Part shown: positions 50,014 to 58,796 of the stretch, one piece after another
Numbering within the stretch: the first letter of the stretch is position 1
Layout: each line of letters opens with the position of its first letter
Virus record (IMG/VR): IMGVR_UViG_3300024999_000038
Location: 1-64,000 of that record
Origin: a virus
Strand: one strand, 5' to 3'
Length of the DNA: 64,000 nucleotides
The notes under the pieces: generated by a model
The model's database searches: none
What the model was told of the DNA's origin: nothing
Seen by the model: only the letters and a program-made list of their open reading frames with translations
Program-made: the position numbers and the translations under genes

Positions 50014-50172
50014 ATGTATATTGACTATGATTATAAAGGTTCTACTGCTTATAACTCAGTTATGGGAGCATCTAAACAAGGTTTAACTAATAGAATCCCA
50101 TACACCAAAAACGCTATTAAATTCCATACGGAAAATAACAATCAAGGACAAATAAAGTTTTTTTACTGGTGA
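50014..50172 (+). CDS. Small hypothetical protein
   Basis: 52 residues, ATG 50014 after AAAAGGTGGTTAGATT. Tyr/Asn-rich; no family recognised. Confidence 0.62.
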   Translation: MYIDYDYKGSTAYNSVMGASKQGLTNRIPYTKNAIKFHTENNNQGQIKFFYW

Positions 50173-50322
50173 ACTTCAATTGATTAATAAAAGGTTGAAG
50201 TCTTTGAGTTATTAAATAATTATTTTCAAATTTACTCTATCTGACGTTTTCAAGTCTGTGATGATATGATACAATAAGTCATGGACTTGAAGCAACAAAT
50301 AATTATTTTGGTAATGCCTAAG

Positions 50323-50366
50323 CACCTGCAATCTATATAACAGACCATAACAATAGGTTGCAGGTG
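50323..50366 (+). repeat. Spacer hairpin with ATAACA loop
   Basis: CACCTGCAA/TTGCAGGTG, 9 bp, with TATAACAG and CATAACAA in the loop. Confidence 0.82.
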
Positions 50367-50431
50367 TTTGGAGTTTATCAAGGTATAAAGATGTGATAGA
50401 CTAAAGAGGAAGAATTAAGGAGGAATACATA

Positions 50432-50869
50432 ATGTTAGAATTAAAGTATGGTGCAATTGTCAAGCATAATGACCAATTAGGGGAATTAGTCACAGAAGAT
50501 GGTAAATTTTATTTTCATCCTGTCAAGTATGGCAATTATTATTGCTCAGACCTAACTGAAGCAACTGAAGAAAATATTCAAGAAACTTCCCACGATGAAA
50601 AGATTGAATATCTCAAACAAGAGTTCCCATGGGGAGAAATTATCAAAGTTCATAACATTGGTGAATATGTTATTTTTGAGTATATTAATGGATATGACCT
50701 TAGAAACGAAGAAAAAACAACTATTATGTTCCATACTTATATGGATTACAAGAATATTGCTAGGTCATATCATTCTCTAGATTCTTGCTTAATCGGCACA
50801 TTAGCGCACAAATATGATGGAGCCAATAGTCAGGCAGCTACATTTTTTAGGCGTATGGTTAAAATGTAA
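50432..50869 (+). CDS. Hypothetical protein
   Basis: 145 residues, ATG 50432 after AAGGAGGAATACATA. Alpha/beta with VKHNDQLGELVTEDGKFYFHPVKYG start. No family recognised. Confidence 0.66.
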   Translation: MLELKYGAIVKHNDQLGELVTEDGKFYFHPVKYGNYYCSDLTEATEENIQETSHDEKIEYLKQEFPWGEIIKVHNIGEYVIFEYINGYDLRNEEKTTIMFHTYMDYKNIARSYHSLDSCLIGTLAHKYDGANSQAATFFRRMVKM

Positions 50870-50922
50870 ATCCCACGAAATACGAATTTCGAAGTATTTT
50901 AAATTAGAAAGGAGTTTTAAAA

Positions 50923-51084
50923 ATGTTTGAATGGATTGTAGAAAATACTAGAACTGTAGAGGGGATTATAAACTTATCAAAACAAGATTTATATTATGCT
51001 TGGAAATATCTTGAAGAGGACAGAATTGAAATGTCAAGCGAAGTTGTTAGTGAATTAGCTACTCAAATGTGTTTTAATTATTAG
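50923..51084 (+). CDS. Small helical protein
   Basis: 53 residues from ATG 50923 (AAAGGAGTTTTAAAA). Ends AAT-TAT-TAG; a GGGCA/TGCCC stem with TTT follows the stop at once and may terminate transcription. Function unknown. Confidence 0.65.
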   Translation: MFEWIVENTRTVEGIINLSKQDLYYAWKYLEEDRIEMSSEVVSELATQMCFNY

Positions 51085-51101
51085 GGCAGTCAGTGCCCTT
51101 T

Positions 51102-51159
51102 AAAACCTCCAAATCTGTATAATAATCATAACAGCACACTTACATAGGTTGGAGCGTTT
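51102..51159 (+). repeat. Spacer hairpin with ATAACA loop
   Basis: AAAC-CTCCAA/TTGGAG-C-GTTT with CATAACAG in the loop. Confidence 0.65.
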
Positions 51160-51203
51160 AAAGGATATTGAAATCCTAAATAAAATTAAGGGAGTTGTAT
51201 TTA

Positions 51204-51542
51204 ATGGAATTTGATATTAAAAAATCTTATTGGTGTGAAACTGGAAAATTTCAAGAGGAGATAGATAAACTTAATGATTTAATGCCGGACTATGGATATA
51301 CAACTAACGATTATATGAATTTATTTGTTGCAATTTCAAAAGTTTATTATCGTAAATATAACGATGGTGATTCAATTTTTGAATTTGAAAGGATAGTGGA
51401 AAAATATATTGAACCTTTTACAGAGCAAATTAACTTCAATTCTAATAAGGATTATGAAGGGCATGATCTTGAAAATTTAGTTGATAGGGTAGTCGAATTT
51501 ATCAAGGATAAAGATTTAAGGTATGAAAGCATTGAATCTTAG
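51204..51542 (+). CDS. Hypothetical protein
   Basis: 112 residues from ATG 51204 (AAGGGAGTTGTATTTA). Acidic and helical (FEFERIVEKYIEPFTEQINF). No family recognised. GGGC/GCCC stem follows the TAG. Confidence 0.66.
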   Translation: MEFDIKKSYWCETGKFQEEIDKLNDLMPDYGYTTNDYMNLFVAISKVYYRKYNDGDSIFEFERIVEKYIEPFTEQINFNSNKDYEGHDLENLVDRVVEFIKDKDLRYESIES

Positions 51543-51568
51543 GGCAATCAAAGCCCTTCTAAACCCTT

Positions 51569-51630
51569 CTGAACTCTCATATCAGCCATAACAGCCAACA
51601 CATTATAACACCACGACTATGAGCGTTCAG
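51569..51630 (+). repeat. Spacer hairpin with ATAACA loop
   Basis: CTGAACTCTCATA pairs with TATGAGCGTTCAG (12 of 13) around CATAACAG and TATAACAC. Confidence 0.82.
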
Positions 51631-51673
51631 GAAAGTATTAAAACCTTAAAATAAATAAAGGAGGAACGCATCA

Positions 51674-51781
51674 ATGAGCAAATTAAAATTACTCCAAGAA
51701 TTCAAAGTAATCTGTGATACTCATCAAATTCCATTCACTTTTGAAAACTTCGAAAAGCTTATCGCTCATATTTCTAAATAA
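51674..51781 (+). CDS. 35-residue protein
   Basis: ATG 51674 after AGGAGGAACGCATCA. Two short helices, no family recognised; accepted because of the strong ribosome site and natural codon use. Confidence 0.55.
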   Translation: MSKLKLLQEFKVICDTHQIPFTFENFEKLIAHISK

Positions 51782-51841
51782 TCTTACATATGCTATATTA
51801 AAAAATAAATCCAAAAATAAATTATGAAAGAAGGAATTCCA

Positions 51842-52120
51842 ATGCAAAAGTTTGAGAACTCTCAAAACTTAACCCTGAATGCTTCAATTCTTAATTCCTT
51901 ATATCTAGGTAAAAAATTAGTGTATAGATTCTTCAAAGGAGAAATTATAAATATTGCTTATTATTCAGACCTTGAACCTGTTCCATATGCTGAAGTGAGA
52001 CTAACACTATGGAATAACCGGACAGTCACTAAGATTATGAAGTTATCTGATGTGGTTATTGTTGCTTCCAGTAAAGTTAAGAAGGAAAAGAAATCAAAGA
52101 AATCCAAGGTAGCAGCATAA
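51842..52120 (+). CDS. Small protein with Lys-rich tail
   Basis: 92 residues from ATG 51842 (GAAAGAAGGAATTCC). Beta-rich body and a KKEKKSKKSKVAA tail that could bind nucleic acid. Function unknown. Confidence 0.65.
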   Translation: MQKFENSQNLTLNASILNSLYLGKKLVYRFFKGEIINIAYYSDLEPVPYAEVRLTLWNNRTVTKIMKLSDVVIVASSKVKKEKKSKKSKVAA

Positions 52121-52137
52121 TTTGTGTAATTTAATAG

Positions 52138-52199
52138 GCATTGCATAAAGCGTAAAATAATTATAACAATTGTCATTCATACGCTCGCTCATGCAATGC
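52138..52199 (+). repeat. Spacer hairpin with ATAACA loop
   Basis: GCATTGCAT/ATGCAATGC enclosing AGCGTA/TACGCT, with TTATAACAATTG in the loop. Confidence 0.8.
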
Positions 52200-52276
52200 A
52201 ATTTTAAAATACATTGGTTAGAATGTATTAGTCGTTTTAACTATAACAAAAGCATTAAGGAGGTCGCCCAACTACT

Positions 52277-52537
52277 ATGTCAAACATAAATGTATTAAAA
52301 TCTAATTATGATATCATTCTTAGAGAAGCAAGTCAAAAAGGATTTACTTATACTGGAGATAATTTATTATCCTATATTCAGTGGAAATCAAAAGGATATA
52401 TGATCACAAGAGACCAGAAGGCGTTCATTATGGTTTATCTCTGGAATAAAGGTGAGAACAGAAGGAAAGTATTAACTGGACTCTTTACATCAGAGCAAGT
52501 TAAGAAAACTCGATGCAATCAATTTAGTATGGTATAA
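52277..52537 (+). CDS. Small hypothetical protein
   Basis: 86 residues, ATG 52277 after AAGGAGGTCGCCCAACTACT. No family recognised; basic. Confidence 0.64.
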   Translation: MSNINVLKSNYDIILREASQKGFTYTGDNLLSYIQWKSKGYMITRDQKAFIMVYLWNKGENRRKVLTGLFTSEQVKKTRCNQFSMV

Positions 52538-52619
52538 TCTTGTAAATGGCATTTATGCTATAACAGTTTGAGTTCTGATATTCAGAGATTATTTGAATAA
52601 ATTACTAGGAGGTTTTAAC

Positions 52620-52853
52620 ATGATGCAAGATGAATATAAAAATGATTTTTTCAGTCAAAAGTTTTGTTGGGTATTAGATAGCAGAACATTCTTTCAACAT
52701 CAAAGTGCAAAGGAATATTTGATTAGGATGCAAAAACGATCAGAACAATTTGTTGTAGGTTATTTGGTATTACTGAAAGAAGAATATTATAGACTAAAGG
52801 ATCAGAAAGAGCAGACAAATCAATTAGAGGAATTATTAAAGGATACTATATAA
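52620..52853 (+). CDS. Small hypothetical protein
   Basis: 77 residues from ATG 52620 (CTAGGAGGTTTTAAC). Helical, Gln/Glu-rich. No family recognised. Confidence 0.64.
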   Translation: MMQDEYKNDFFSQKFCWVLDSRTFFQHQSAKEYLIRMQKRSEQFVVGYLVLLKEEYYRLKDQKEQTNQLEELLKDTI

Positions 52854-52856
52854 GTC

Positions 52857-52929
52857 CTTTAGCGTTGATATCTACGCCATTTTAGCAATAACAGAACACT
52901 CAAAATGGTTGCAGGTATTTATGCTAAAG
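52857..52929 (+). repeat. Spacer hairpin with ATAACA loop
   Basis: CTTTAGC/GCTAAAG outside CCATTTT/AAAATGG, loop contains CAATAACAG. Begins at the upstream stop codon. Confidence 0.75.
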
Positions 52930-53023
52930 TCCTTGTAATGGGCTAATAAATAAGAAAGGAGAAGAAATTTAGGTCTATAAATAACAAAATAAATAAAAAG
53001 AAAGAAGGTATAAATAAAAAAGA

Positions 53024-53926
53024 ATGACAAGAGAAGAACGCAAACAAATAAGTTATAATTTAGTTCATAGAATAAATAATGATGGAGTAGAAGAAAAGTA
53101 TTGTAATAATTGTAAGACATGGAAAATAATGAACCTAGATAACTTTTACAAATGGAAAAGTAGTAAAAATGATGGACTTCATCCACAATGTAAAGAGTGT
53201 GTTAAAAAGAATGCAATAATTAACAAAAGCAATAATAAAGAAAGATATTCTGAATATGATAGACAATATCGCGGAAGAGATAACAATAAAGAAATTATGA
53301 ATGAAAGAAGTAGACAGTGGATGGTAGATAATCGTGAATATGCTAAAAATTATATTAAATTGTGGCAACAATCCGAAGGAGGTAAACAATACTTTAATAC
53401 TTATTGGCATGAAAAAGGAAAACAACATCAACATGATATATCAGAAAAAGAATGGGAAGCATGTAAAAAATATTTTAATTATAAGTGTGCTTATTGTGGA
53501 ATGCCATTAGAATTACATAAAGAGATAGTAGGTCAAGATTTACATAGAGAGCATAAAGACCATAATGGATCAAATGGTCTATCTAATTGTGTTCCTTCCT
53601 GTAGATTATGTAATAGCACAAAACACGATAAATTATTTGATGATTGGTATAATAAATCTAATCAAAATTATACGAAGTCAAGACATAATAAGATAATTAG
53701 ATGGACTACAGAAGGATATAAGGATTATGTAGAAGAAAAACAGCCTTATAGAATTGTTAAAAAGAAAAATGAGAATGATAATAAATTCCATTGGCAATTA
53801 TGGTTAGTAGATGAAAAAAGAAACATGACAAAATGTATTGAAGTTAAAGTTAAAAAGAAAGAAATAATTAAAGATATAGAAGGAGGGATTCTAGATGAAA
53901 TATCAATACATGAAGTAGCAAAATAA
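53024..53926 (+). CDS. HNH homing endonuclease
   Basis: 300 residues, ATG 53024. Zinc pairs CNNC and CKEC in the first 70 residues; the HNH core is CAYCGMPLEL...LHREHKDHNGSNGLSNCVPSCRLCNSTKHDK with two Cys pairs bracketing the catalytic His. Inserted in the run of spacer-hairpin genes, before the hairpin at 53941. Confidence 0.85.
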   Translation: MTREERKQISYNLVHRINNDGVEEKYCNNCKTWKIMNLDNFYKWKSSKNDGLHPQCKECVKKNAIINKSNNKERYSEYDRQYRGRDNNKEIMNERSRQWMVDNREYAKNYIKLWQQSEGGKQYFNTYWHEKGKQHQHDISEKEWEACKKYFNYKCAYCGMPLELHKEIVGQDLHREHKDHNGSNGLSNCVPSCRLCNSTKHDKLFDDWYNKSNQNYTKSRHNKIIRWTTEGYKDYVEEKQPYRIVKKKNENDNKFHWQLWLVDEKRNMTKCIEVKVKKKEIIKDIEGGILDEISIHEVAK

Positions 53927-53940
53927 TATTAATTGTAACA

Positions 53941-53974
53941 CCTAGACTACTCATGTAAACTGTGATAGTCTAGG
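53941..53974 (+). repeat. Spacer hairpin
   Basis: CCTAGACTA/TAGTCTAGG, 9 bp; the loop lacks ATAACA (CTCATGTAAACTGTGA). Confidence 0.72.
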
Positions 53975-54024
53975 TATACCTTTTAGGATATTACATTGGA
54001 TGGTAGCGAAAGGAGTGATTATAA

Positions 54025-54318
54025 ATGACAAATCATGATAAGTTTTATAATTGGTTAAAGAAAAATCAAAATCAAAATAAACCTGTAGAGATTTCAGTAC
54101 ATGCTTATGAATTTGGATATTATGCAACATGGAAGAATGGATTTTCTGTTCAAGTTGGAGATGCTATTCGAGACAATGTAACAGGCAATGTAATTAACTT
54201 ATTACTTGATGCTGAAGATTATGACTTAACTTTTGATCCTGATGTAATGAGTGTTATTCCTGAAGGAGATTGTGAAGCAGGTACAGAACATTTTTCAATA
54301 GGTTTTAAATTGATCTAA
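54025..54318 (+). CDS. Small hypothetical protein
   Basis: 97 residues, ATG 54025 after GAAAGGAGTGATTATAA. Alpha/beta, acidic C-terminal half. No family recognised. Confidence 0.66.
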   Translation: MTNHDKFYNWLKKNQNQNKPVEISVHAYEFGYYATWKNGFSVQVGDAIRDNVTGNVINLLLDAEDYDLTFDPDVMSVIPEGDCEAGTEHFSIGFKLI

Positions 54319-54337
54319 ATAATCTGTGCTAACGATT

Positions 54338-54401
54338 TAATCCCATAGACTACATAACAGAAATAACTTATAACAGCAGGGCATATGGGTTTGTGGGATT
54401 A
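54338..54401 (+). repeat. Spacer hairpin with ATAACA loop
   Basis: TAATCCCA/TGGGATTA, 8 bp, with CATAACAG, AATAAC and TATAACAG in the loop. Confidence 0.75.
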
Positions 54402-54447
54402 TATCATAGCATTGGTTGCTAAATTAAATCTAAAGGAGAGTGAATCA

Positions 54448-54717
54448 ATGAACGGATGGTTATCTCCAGAAGGTAAATTCTACAGCACTTTCAATTTACT
54501 ATCTCATTATAAAAAGGCTGAAGAAATTGCAGATTGGAATGAGATTAGTTTTAATATTATTGATCCTTTGACTAATACTCATCCTTGGTGTGCAGAAAGA
54601 TTATTAGAGGTTTTAGGTTGGTTTAAAATTGGAAGCGATGAAAGGATTATAGATTTAGATGTTGATGCTTTAACAGATAAGCAAATTAAGTTTTTGTTGA
54701 AGCATAAATTAGTGTAA
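54448..54717 (+). CDS. Small hypothetical protein
   Basis: 89 residues from ATG 54448 (TAAAGGAGAGTGAATCA). NGWLSPEGKFYST...HYKKAEEIADW...GWFKIGSDERI resembles a small family of phage proteins that I know only as hypothetical. Confidence 0.66.
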   Translation: MNGWLSPEGKFYSTFNLLSHYKKAEEIADWNEISFNIIDPLTNTHPWCAERLLEVLGWFKIGSDERIIDLDVDALTDKQIKFLLKHKLV

Positions 54718-54801
54718 TTATATATTTGTCAATATTTGTATAACAGCCGACCATATTTATTGCATGGACTTTTTAATAAAAATTATTAGGAGGAATATAT
54801 T

Positions 54802-55023
54802 ATGAAAATACCAAAAGACAATCAATTTACTTATAAAACAAGTGATGGAATGATTAAAGGATATTTCAATATTTATCAAGGAAAAGATGGTAGAATATAT
54901 TTACTTATGGGCGAATCAGTAACTCCTTTATCCATGAAACAAATTCAAGAATTACGCATAGATTGCTATTCTCTTATTGATTTTGATCATGAATTGTATA
55001 TGAAATCTTACTTAGTCAATTAA
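54802..55023 (+). CDS. Small hypothetical protein
   Basis: 73 residues, ATG 54802 after TTAGGAGGAATATATT. Beta-rich; no family recognised. Confidence 0.64.
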   Translation: MKIPKDNQFTYKTSDGMIKGYFNIYQGKDGRIYLLMGESVTPLSMKQIQELRIDCYSLIDFDHELYMKSYLVN

Positions 55024-55137
55024 AATGTTATTTTTATTTGGTGGAATTTGTATTTAATAAATTAAAGGATGTGATGCAATTTGATTGTAAATATTGATTA
55101 AATGATAATAAATAAAGAAAAGAAGGAGAATATACAT

Positions 55138-55785
55138 ATGGTTTTAAAATCAATTAAAAAATCAAGTCGAGTTGACGGAATTATAAATATTCCTAAGAAT
55201 GAAGAAATAATTAACAAAGAAGTATTCGATATAATGTTAAAACAAATGGAAGATGATATGAAAGTTGGTATTAATACAACAACTTTTGAATACGTTTATT
55301 CACTGGTTCAAAATATTAGGTATAATCGTTCAATATTATTAAATTCTCCAACGGTGAGGCATGTTTATAATTTTCTAAAAGTATTATATGAAAATAGTGG
55401 TGATAATAAATATCATTATTTTGCCCAAGATGTATTTCAAGATTATGTTGATCTAAAAAAGATGGAAGTTGACTATCCTGAAAGAAAAATAAAAGAGTAT
55501 ATTATAGAAAATTTTAATGAAATATTTTTTAATTACAAATTCATAAAATCAGAATACCATATTAATAATGAAAACTTTATAGACATTTTAGCTGAAAATA
55601 AATTAACTAAACATAAAGTAATCATTGAAATTAAAAAATCTAAGAATAACCCAAATCCACAACTTATTAGATATGGTAAACATTTTGAAAATCCTGAATT
55701 GGTCGCAATATCAGAAGAACCAATAAAAACTCAATTAGACAATGTACAATATTATTTAGTAGAATATATTATTAAAAAAGAATAA
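55138..55785 (+). CDS. PD-(D/E)XK nuclease-like protein
   Basis: 215 residues from ATG 55138 (AGAAGGAGAATATACAT). C-terminal core NNENFIDILAEN (D), VIIEIKKSK (E-x-K) and QLIRYGKHF (Q/R-xxx-Y) is the NucS/DUF91-like fold, the same family as the broken gene at 28.6-29.2 kb. N-terminal 100 residues helical. May be a DNA nuclease active early. Confidence 0.68.
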   Translation: MVLKSIKKSSRVDGIINIPKNEEIINKEVFDIMLKQMEDDMKVGINTTTFEYVYSLVQNIRYNRSILLNSPTVRHVYNFLKVLYENSGDNKYHYFAQDVFQDYVDLKKMEVDYPERKIKEYIIENFNEIFFNYKFIKSEYHINNENFIDILAENKLTKHKVIIEIKKSKNNPNPQLIRYGKHFENPELVAISEEPIKTQLDNVQYYLVEYIIKKE

Positions 55786-55807
55786 GCAATCACCAATTAA
55801 TTAAAAC

Positions 55808-55838
55808 CCTAACCACTATAACAATAACAGTGGTTAGG
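55808..55838 (+). repeat. Spacer hairpin with ATAACA loop
   Basis: CCTAACCAC/GTGGTTAGG, 9 bp perfect; the whole loop is TATAACAATAACA. Confidence 0.85.
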
Positions 55839-55919
55839 TTGGGCAGTTTCAAAGCATGAAAAATTCCATTGCTCCGACTGTATGGTAAACATATAATAAA
55901 TTTTAGGAGGTTAAAAATT

Positions 55920-56045
55920 ATGAAACACGATTGTTGGACTTGTTTACACTTAATTTGTGACAGAATTGAAGAAACATCTTGTAACAAAGGTAATAATTTA
56001 TTCCCTATTTTCATAGAAAACAAATGTCAAGACTGGAATGAATAG
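55920..56045 (+). CDS. Small Cys-rich protein
   Basis: 41 residues from ATG 55920 (TTAGGAGGTTAAAAATT). CWTCLHLIC...C...C zinc-like pattern resembling the paired proteins at 59967 and 62617. Confidence 0.62.
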   Translation: MKHDCWTCLHLICDRIEETSCNKGNNLFPIFIENKCQDWNE

Positions 56046-56065
56046 ATCAATAATCTAAAAATCCT

Positions 56066-56122
56066 AAAATACAATACTATTTACAAAAATTAAAAATAAA
56101 TTTGTTGATGGTATTGTATTTT
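56066..56122 (+). repeat. Spacer hairpin, 12 bp
   Basis: AAAATACAATAC/GTATTGTATTTT around an A/T loop without ATAACA. Confidence 0.7.
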
Positions 56123-56181
56123 TATACTAATGGATATATAATGTAAGTAAGAAATAAAATATTAGAAAGAAGGAGTACATA

Positions 56182-56415
56182 ATGTTAAAAAGAAAAATTG
56201 GTGATAAAGTATTCATAAATCCATATTCAGATGTTACAGGTGTAATCATAGATTCTAAGGAAGCAAATTCAGAATTTAATCCAAATTGGGATTACAAAGT
56301 TAAGTTTGACAATCCAGTAAGTTATGGTTTCGGGCCAGTAGAATCAGAGTATTTCAACGATGTTGAACTGGATAAACTTTTAAGTAACTGGAATGTGATT
56401 AAAGGAATTAAATAA
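56182..56415 (+). CDS. Small SH3-like protein
   Basis: 77 residues, ATG 56182 after AAAGAAGGAGTACATA. KIGDKVFINPYSDVTGVIIDSK...WDYKVKF is a KOW/SH3-type barrel opening. Function unknown. Confidence 0.64.
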   Translation: MLKRKIGDKVFINPYSDVTGVIIDSKEANSEFNPNWDYKVKFDNPVSYGFGPVESEYFNDVELDKLLSNWNVIKGIK

Positions 56416-56429
56416 AGGAGTGATACATA

Positions 56430-56645
56430 ATGAGCAACGATGAAAAAATCAAGAACAGCATCAAGATTGAATTTGTGGATTATAATGGAGATAAGCATAT
56501 GTTTTATAATGAAGAAGCTCCGTCCAATCAAGTTGAGTTTGTTGGTAAAAGTCTAGCAAAATTCTTTAAATCTATTGGATGGTCAGAAACTGTTATAGAT
56601 GATGCTTTAGAGAGCCTACAATTTGAGTTAAATTGTTTGAAATAA
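56430..56645 (+). CDS. Small hypothetical protein
   Basis: 71 residues, ATG 56430 after AAAGGAGTGATACATA. No family recognised. Confidence 0.62.
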   Translation: MSNDEKIKNSIKIEFVDYNGDKHMFYNEEAPSNQVEFVGKSLAKFFKSIGWSETVIDDALESLQFELNCLK

Positions 56646-56692
56646 TCCCAAGAAAGGCAGAATTTATGGTATGTGAAAGGAAGTTTGATTAC

Positions 56693-57130
56693 ATGTCAAA
56701 AAATATAAAAGAATATAAAGTTATTAGTGGATATTACGAAGGTAAAACTCTTATTGCTTCTGACGATGCATTATGGCAAAGACATCCTGCATGGCCTTGT
56801 GATCATTGGATTTGTGACGAAGATTCCGATTATACTAAAGAGCATTGTAAATTAATTGAATTTGAAAGGATGAGTAAAATGGAAAATTACACCCCTGAAA
56901 AACATGGGATAGTAACAGCAATTAGACTTTTCTATGAAAATGACAGGCAACCAATGGCGGAATTAGCTTTTTGTTTTGGTGGTACAGATATTATTGAGTG
57001 GACAAATGTTAGTCAAAGAGAAAAATATAGTAAGGGAATTAACGGTTATACATTTTTCTTTGATGAAAGACAGAGAAATGATTTTGAAAGTTTTAAGAAA
57101 ATAACGGAGAATCTATGCAAATATGCCTGA
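56693..57130 (+). CDS. Hypothetical protein
   Basis: 145 residues if it starts at ATG 56693 (GAAAGGAAG upstream); ATG 56666 with AGAAAGGCAG is the alternative. Aromatic-rich with HPAWPCDHWICDE. No family recognised. Confidence 0.58.
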   Translation: MSKNIKEYKVISGYYEGKTLIASDDALWQRHPAWPCDHWICDEDSDYTKEHCKLIEFERMSKMENYTPEKHGIVTAIRLFYENDRQPMAELAFCFGGTDIIEWTNVSQREKYSKGINGYTFFFDERQRNDFESFKKITENLCKYA

Positions 57131-57200
57131 ATTAATTATGGAGATAAAGGATAAGTTATTATTAAGTTTAATTAAAAAAGAAAGAAAGAAGGAATTTATA

Positions 57201-58244
57201 ATGAGTCATTTTACTGTTGCTGTATTTACTGATGGAAACAAAACTGTTGAGGAATTATTAGCTCCATATCAAGAAAATAATATGGGAAATTGCCCAGAAG
57301 AATATATGGAGTTTAATGATGTTACTGAGGAATATCTAAAAGAGTATGAAAATGATGGTAATGAAATGGTTAAAACTCATGAAGGTGAATTATTGTATAA
57401 ATGGGATGATAAATTTAGAAAACCAAAGACTATTGGTACTGGTTTGGATACTCACGAAATCCCTGAAAACAAAGGATATGAAATAGTATATGTAAAACAC
57501 AATGAAAGATATAAAACCTTTGATGAATTTATCCAAGATTATTGTGGTTATGAAAAAGACGAAAAGACAGGTAAATATGGAAATTGGGAAAATCCTAATG
57601 CTAAATGGGATTGGTATCAAGAAGGTGGAAGATGGTCTGGATTGCTAAAGTTAAAATCTAAATTATATTTAACGAGCAATAATACATTCAATACTCTTGG
57701 ATTTAATCAAAATGAATTTTTGAATTTTGTTAATTGGTATAAAAATGATAAAGACAAGTTCGATTCAATTATTAATAAATACAAAGGCGTAGAACAAAAG
57801 ATCATAGATGAAGTAAAAATGTATATAGGTATGATGGAAAGTCCAGTGAAAAAAGTAAATTCTGCAAAAATTAAAGATATTGATTTTTCTTTAGATGCTA
57901 ATGAATATAACAAAGCTATTAGATTTTGGGAATTAATTGTTGAAGGAGATACGCCTAAAAACAAAGAAGAGGAAGATATAGTTGGGTGGTGTTTCTACAA
58001 ACCAGAGTACTATAGTAGTAGATACAAAAATAAAGAACAATATGCACAATTAACTGCCGAATTTGGCACATATGCAGTAATTACTCCAGATGGTATATGG
58101 CATTCAAAAGGTGATATGGGTTGGTTTGGTTTTAGTTCTGAATCTAGTGAAGAAGCAAATAATTGGATCATTAGTTTTAAAGAAAAGTTTATTAATAACT
58201 CTGATCCAGAATGGACTTTAACAGTTGTAGATTGTCATATTTAA
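57201..58244 (+). CDS. Conserved phage hypothetical protein (WDWYQEGGRW family)
   Basis: 347 residues from ATG 57201 (AAAGAAAGAAGGAATTTATA). The motif NAKWDWYQEGGRWSGLL (residues about 133-149), preceded by MSHFTVAVFT and followed late by ITPDGIWHSKGDMGWFGF, marks a family widespread in phages and plasmids whose function I do not know. Confidence 0.75.
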   Translation: MSHFTVAVFTDGNKTVEELLAPYQENNMGNCPEEYMEFNDVTEEYLKEYENDGNEMVKTHEGELLYKWDDKFRKPKTIGTGLDTHEIPENKGYEIVYVKHNERYKTFDEFIQDYCGYEKDEKTGKYGNWENPNAKWDWYQEGGRWSGLLKLKSKLYLTSNNTFNTLGFNQNEFLNFVNWYKNDKDKFDSIINKYKGVEQKIIDEVKMYIGMMESPVKKVNSAKIKDIDFSLDANEYNKAIRFWELIVEGDTPKNKEEEDIVGWCFYKPEYYSSRYKNKEQYAQLTAEFGTYAVITPDGIWHSKGDMGWFGFSSESSEEANNWIISFKEKFINNSDPEWTLTVVDCHI

Positions 58245-58248
58245 ATAA

Positions 58249-58310
58249 ATGTCCTTGTGTGGTGGACAAATTAAACCTTAAATAGAAGTAAATCCACCAT
58301 ACAAAGACAT
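58249..58310 (+). repeat. Spacer hairpin, 17 bp
   Basis: ATGTCCTTGTGTGGTGGA pairs with TCCACCATACAAAGACAT with one mismatch and a G-T pair; no ATAACA in the loop. Last of the series. Confidence 0.75.
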
Positions 58311-58371
58311 CATATCCGATAAATTGTAACATTTAATTGAAATTATTATAAATAATAAGGAGTGATTAAAA

Positions 58372-58572
58372 ATGGACACTACAACATGTATCTCCGAAAT
58401 AAGAAACAAAATTGAGAAAGCAAGAATTAATGTGGCACAAGGAATGGATGAATATGAAGCTTTTAATGCGGTTTATGATTATATGTCTTTCTCACAGAAA
58501 TGTGGTCTATTAGAAAAGGAAGCTTTAAATATATTGTGGAGAGAGTTGCAAGAAGCAACAAATATTATTTAA
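58372..58572 (+). CDS. Small helical protein
   Basis: 66 residues, ATG 58372 after AAGGAGTGATTAAAA. Helical throughout; no family recognised. Confidence 0.64.
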   Translation: MDTTTCISEIRNKIEKARINVAQGMDEYEAFNAVYDYMSFSQKCGLLEKEALNILWRELQEATNII

Positions 58573-58594
58573 AAATAGAAAGGAGAATTTTAAT

Positions 58595-58795
58595 ATGAAT
58601 AATTATTTTGTTGCTCTAGAATTACCTTCTGGTGGCAGTCTTGGATTTAATGTTGAAGCATATGGAGAACACGATGCTTATAGAAAAGTTATTATGTTTT
58701 TACCAGATGATTTAATTCAATTAGGCATAGTTCATCATATAGTGATTCCACAATGTAGGATTGATTGTGATTTTTTAAGAAAGGGAAATGATTAA
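58595..58795 (+). CDS. Small hypothetical protein
   Basis: 66 residues, ATG 58595 after AAAGGAGAATTTTAAT. NYFVALELPSGGSLGFNVEAYGEHDAYRKV; ferredoxin-like alternation possible; similar start to the protein at 61907. No family recognised. Confidence 0.63.
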   Translation: MNNYFVALELPSGGSLGFNVEAYGEHDAYRKVIMFLPDDLIQLGIVHHIVIPQCRIDCDFLRKGND

Positions 58796-58796
58796 T

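Noticed and set aside
51083-51103. Frameshift continuation after other genes ending in TAG (50923 and 51204 genes)
   Set aside because: The bases after those stops form GGGC/GCCC stems and show no protein-like continuation in +1.
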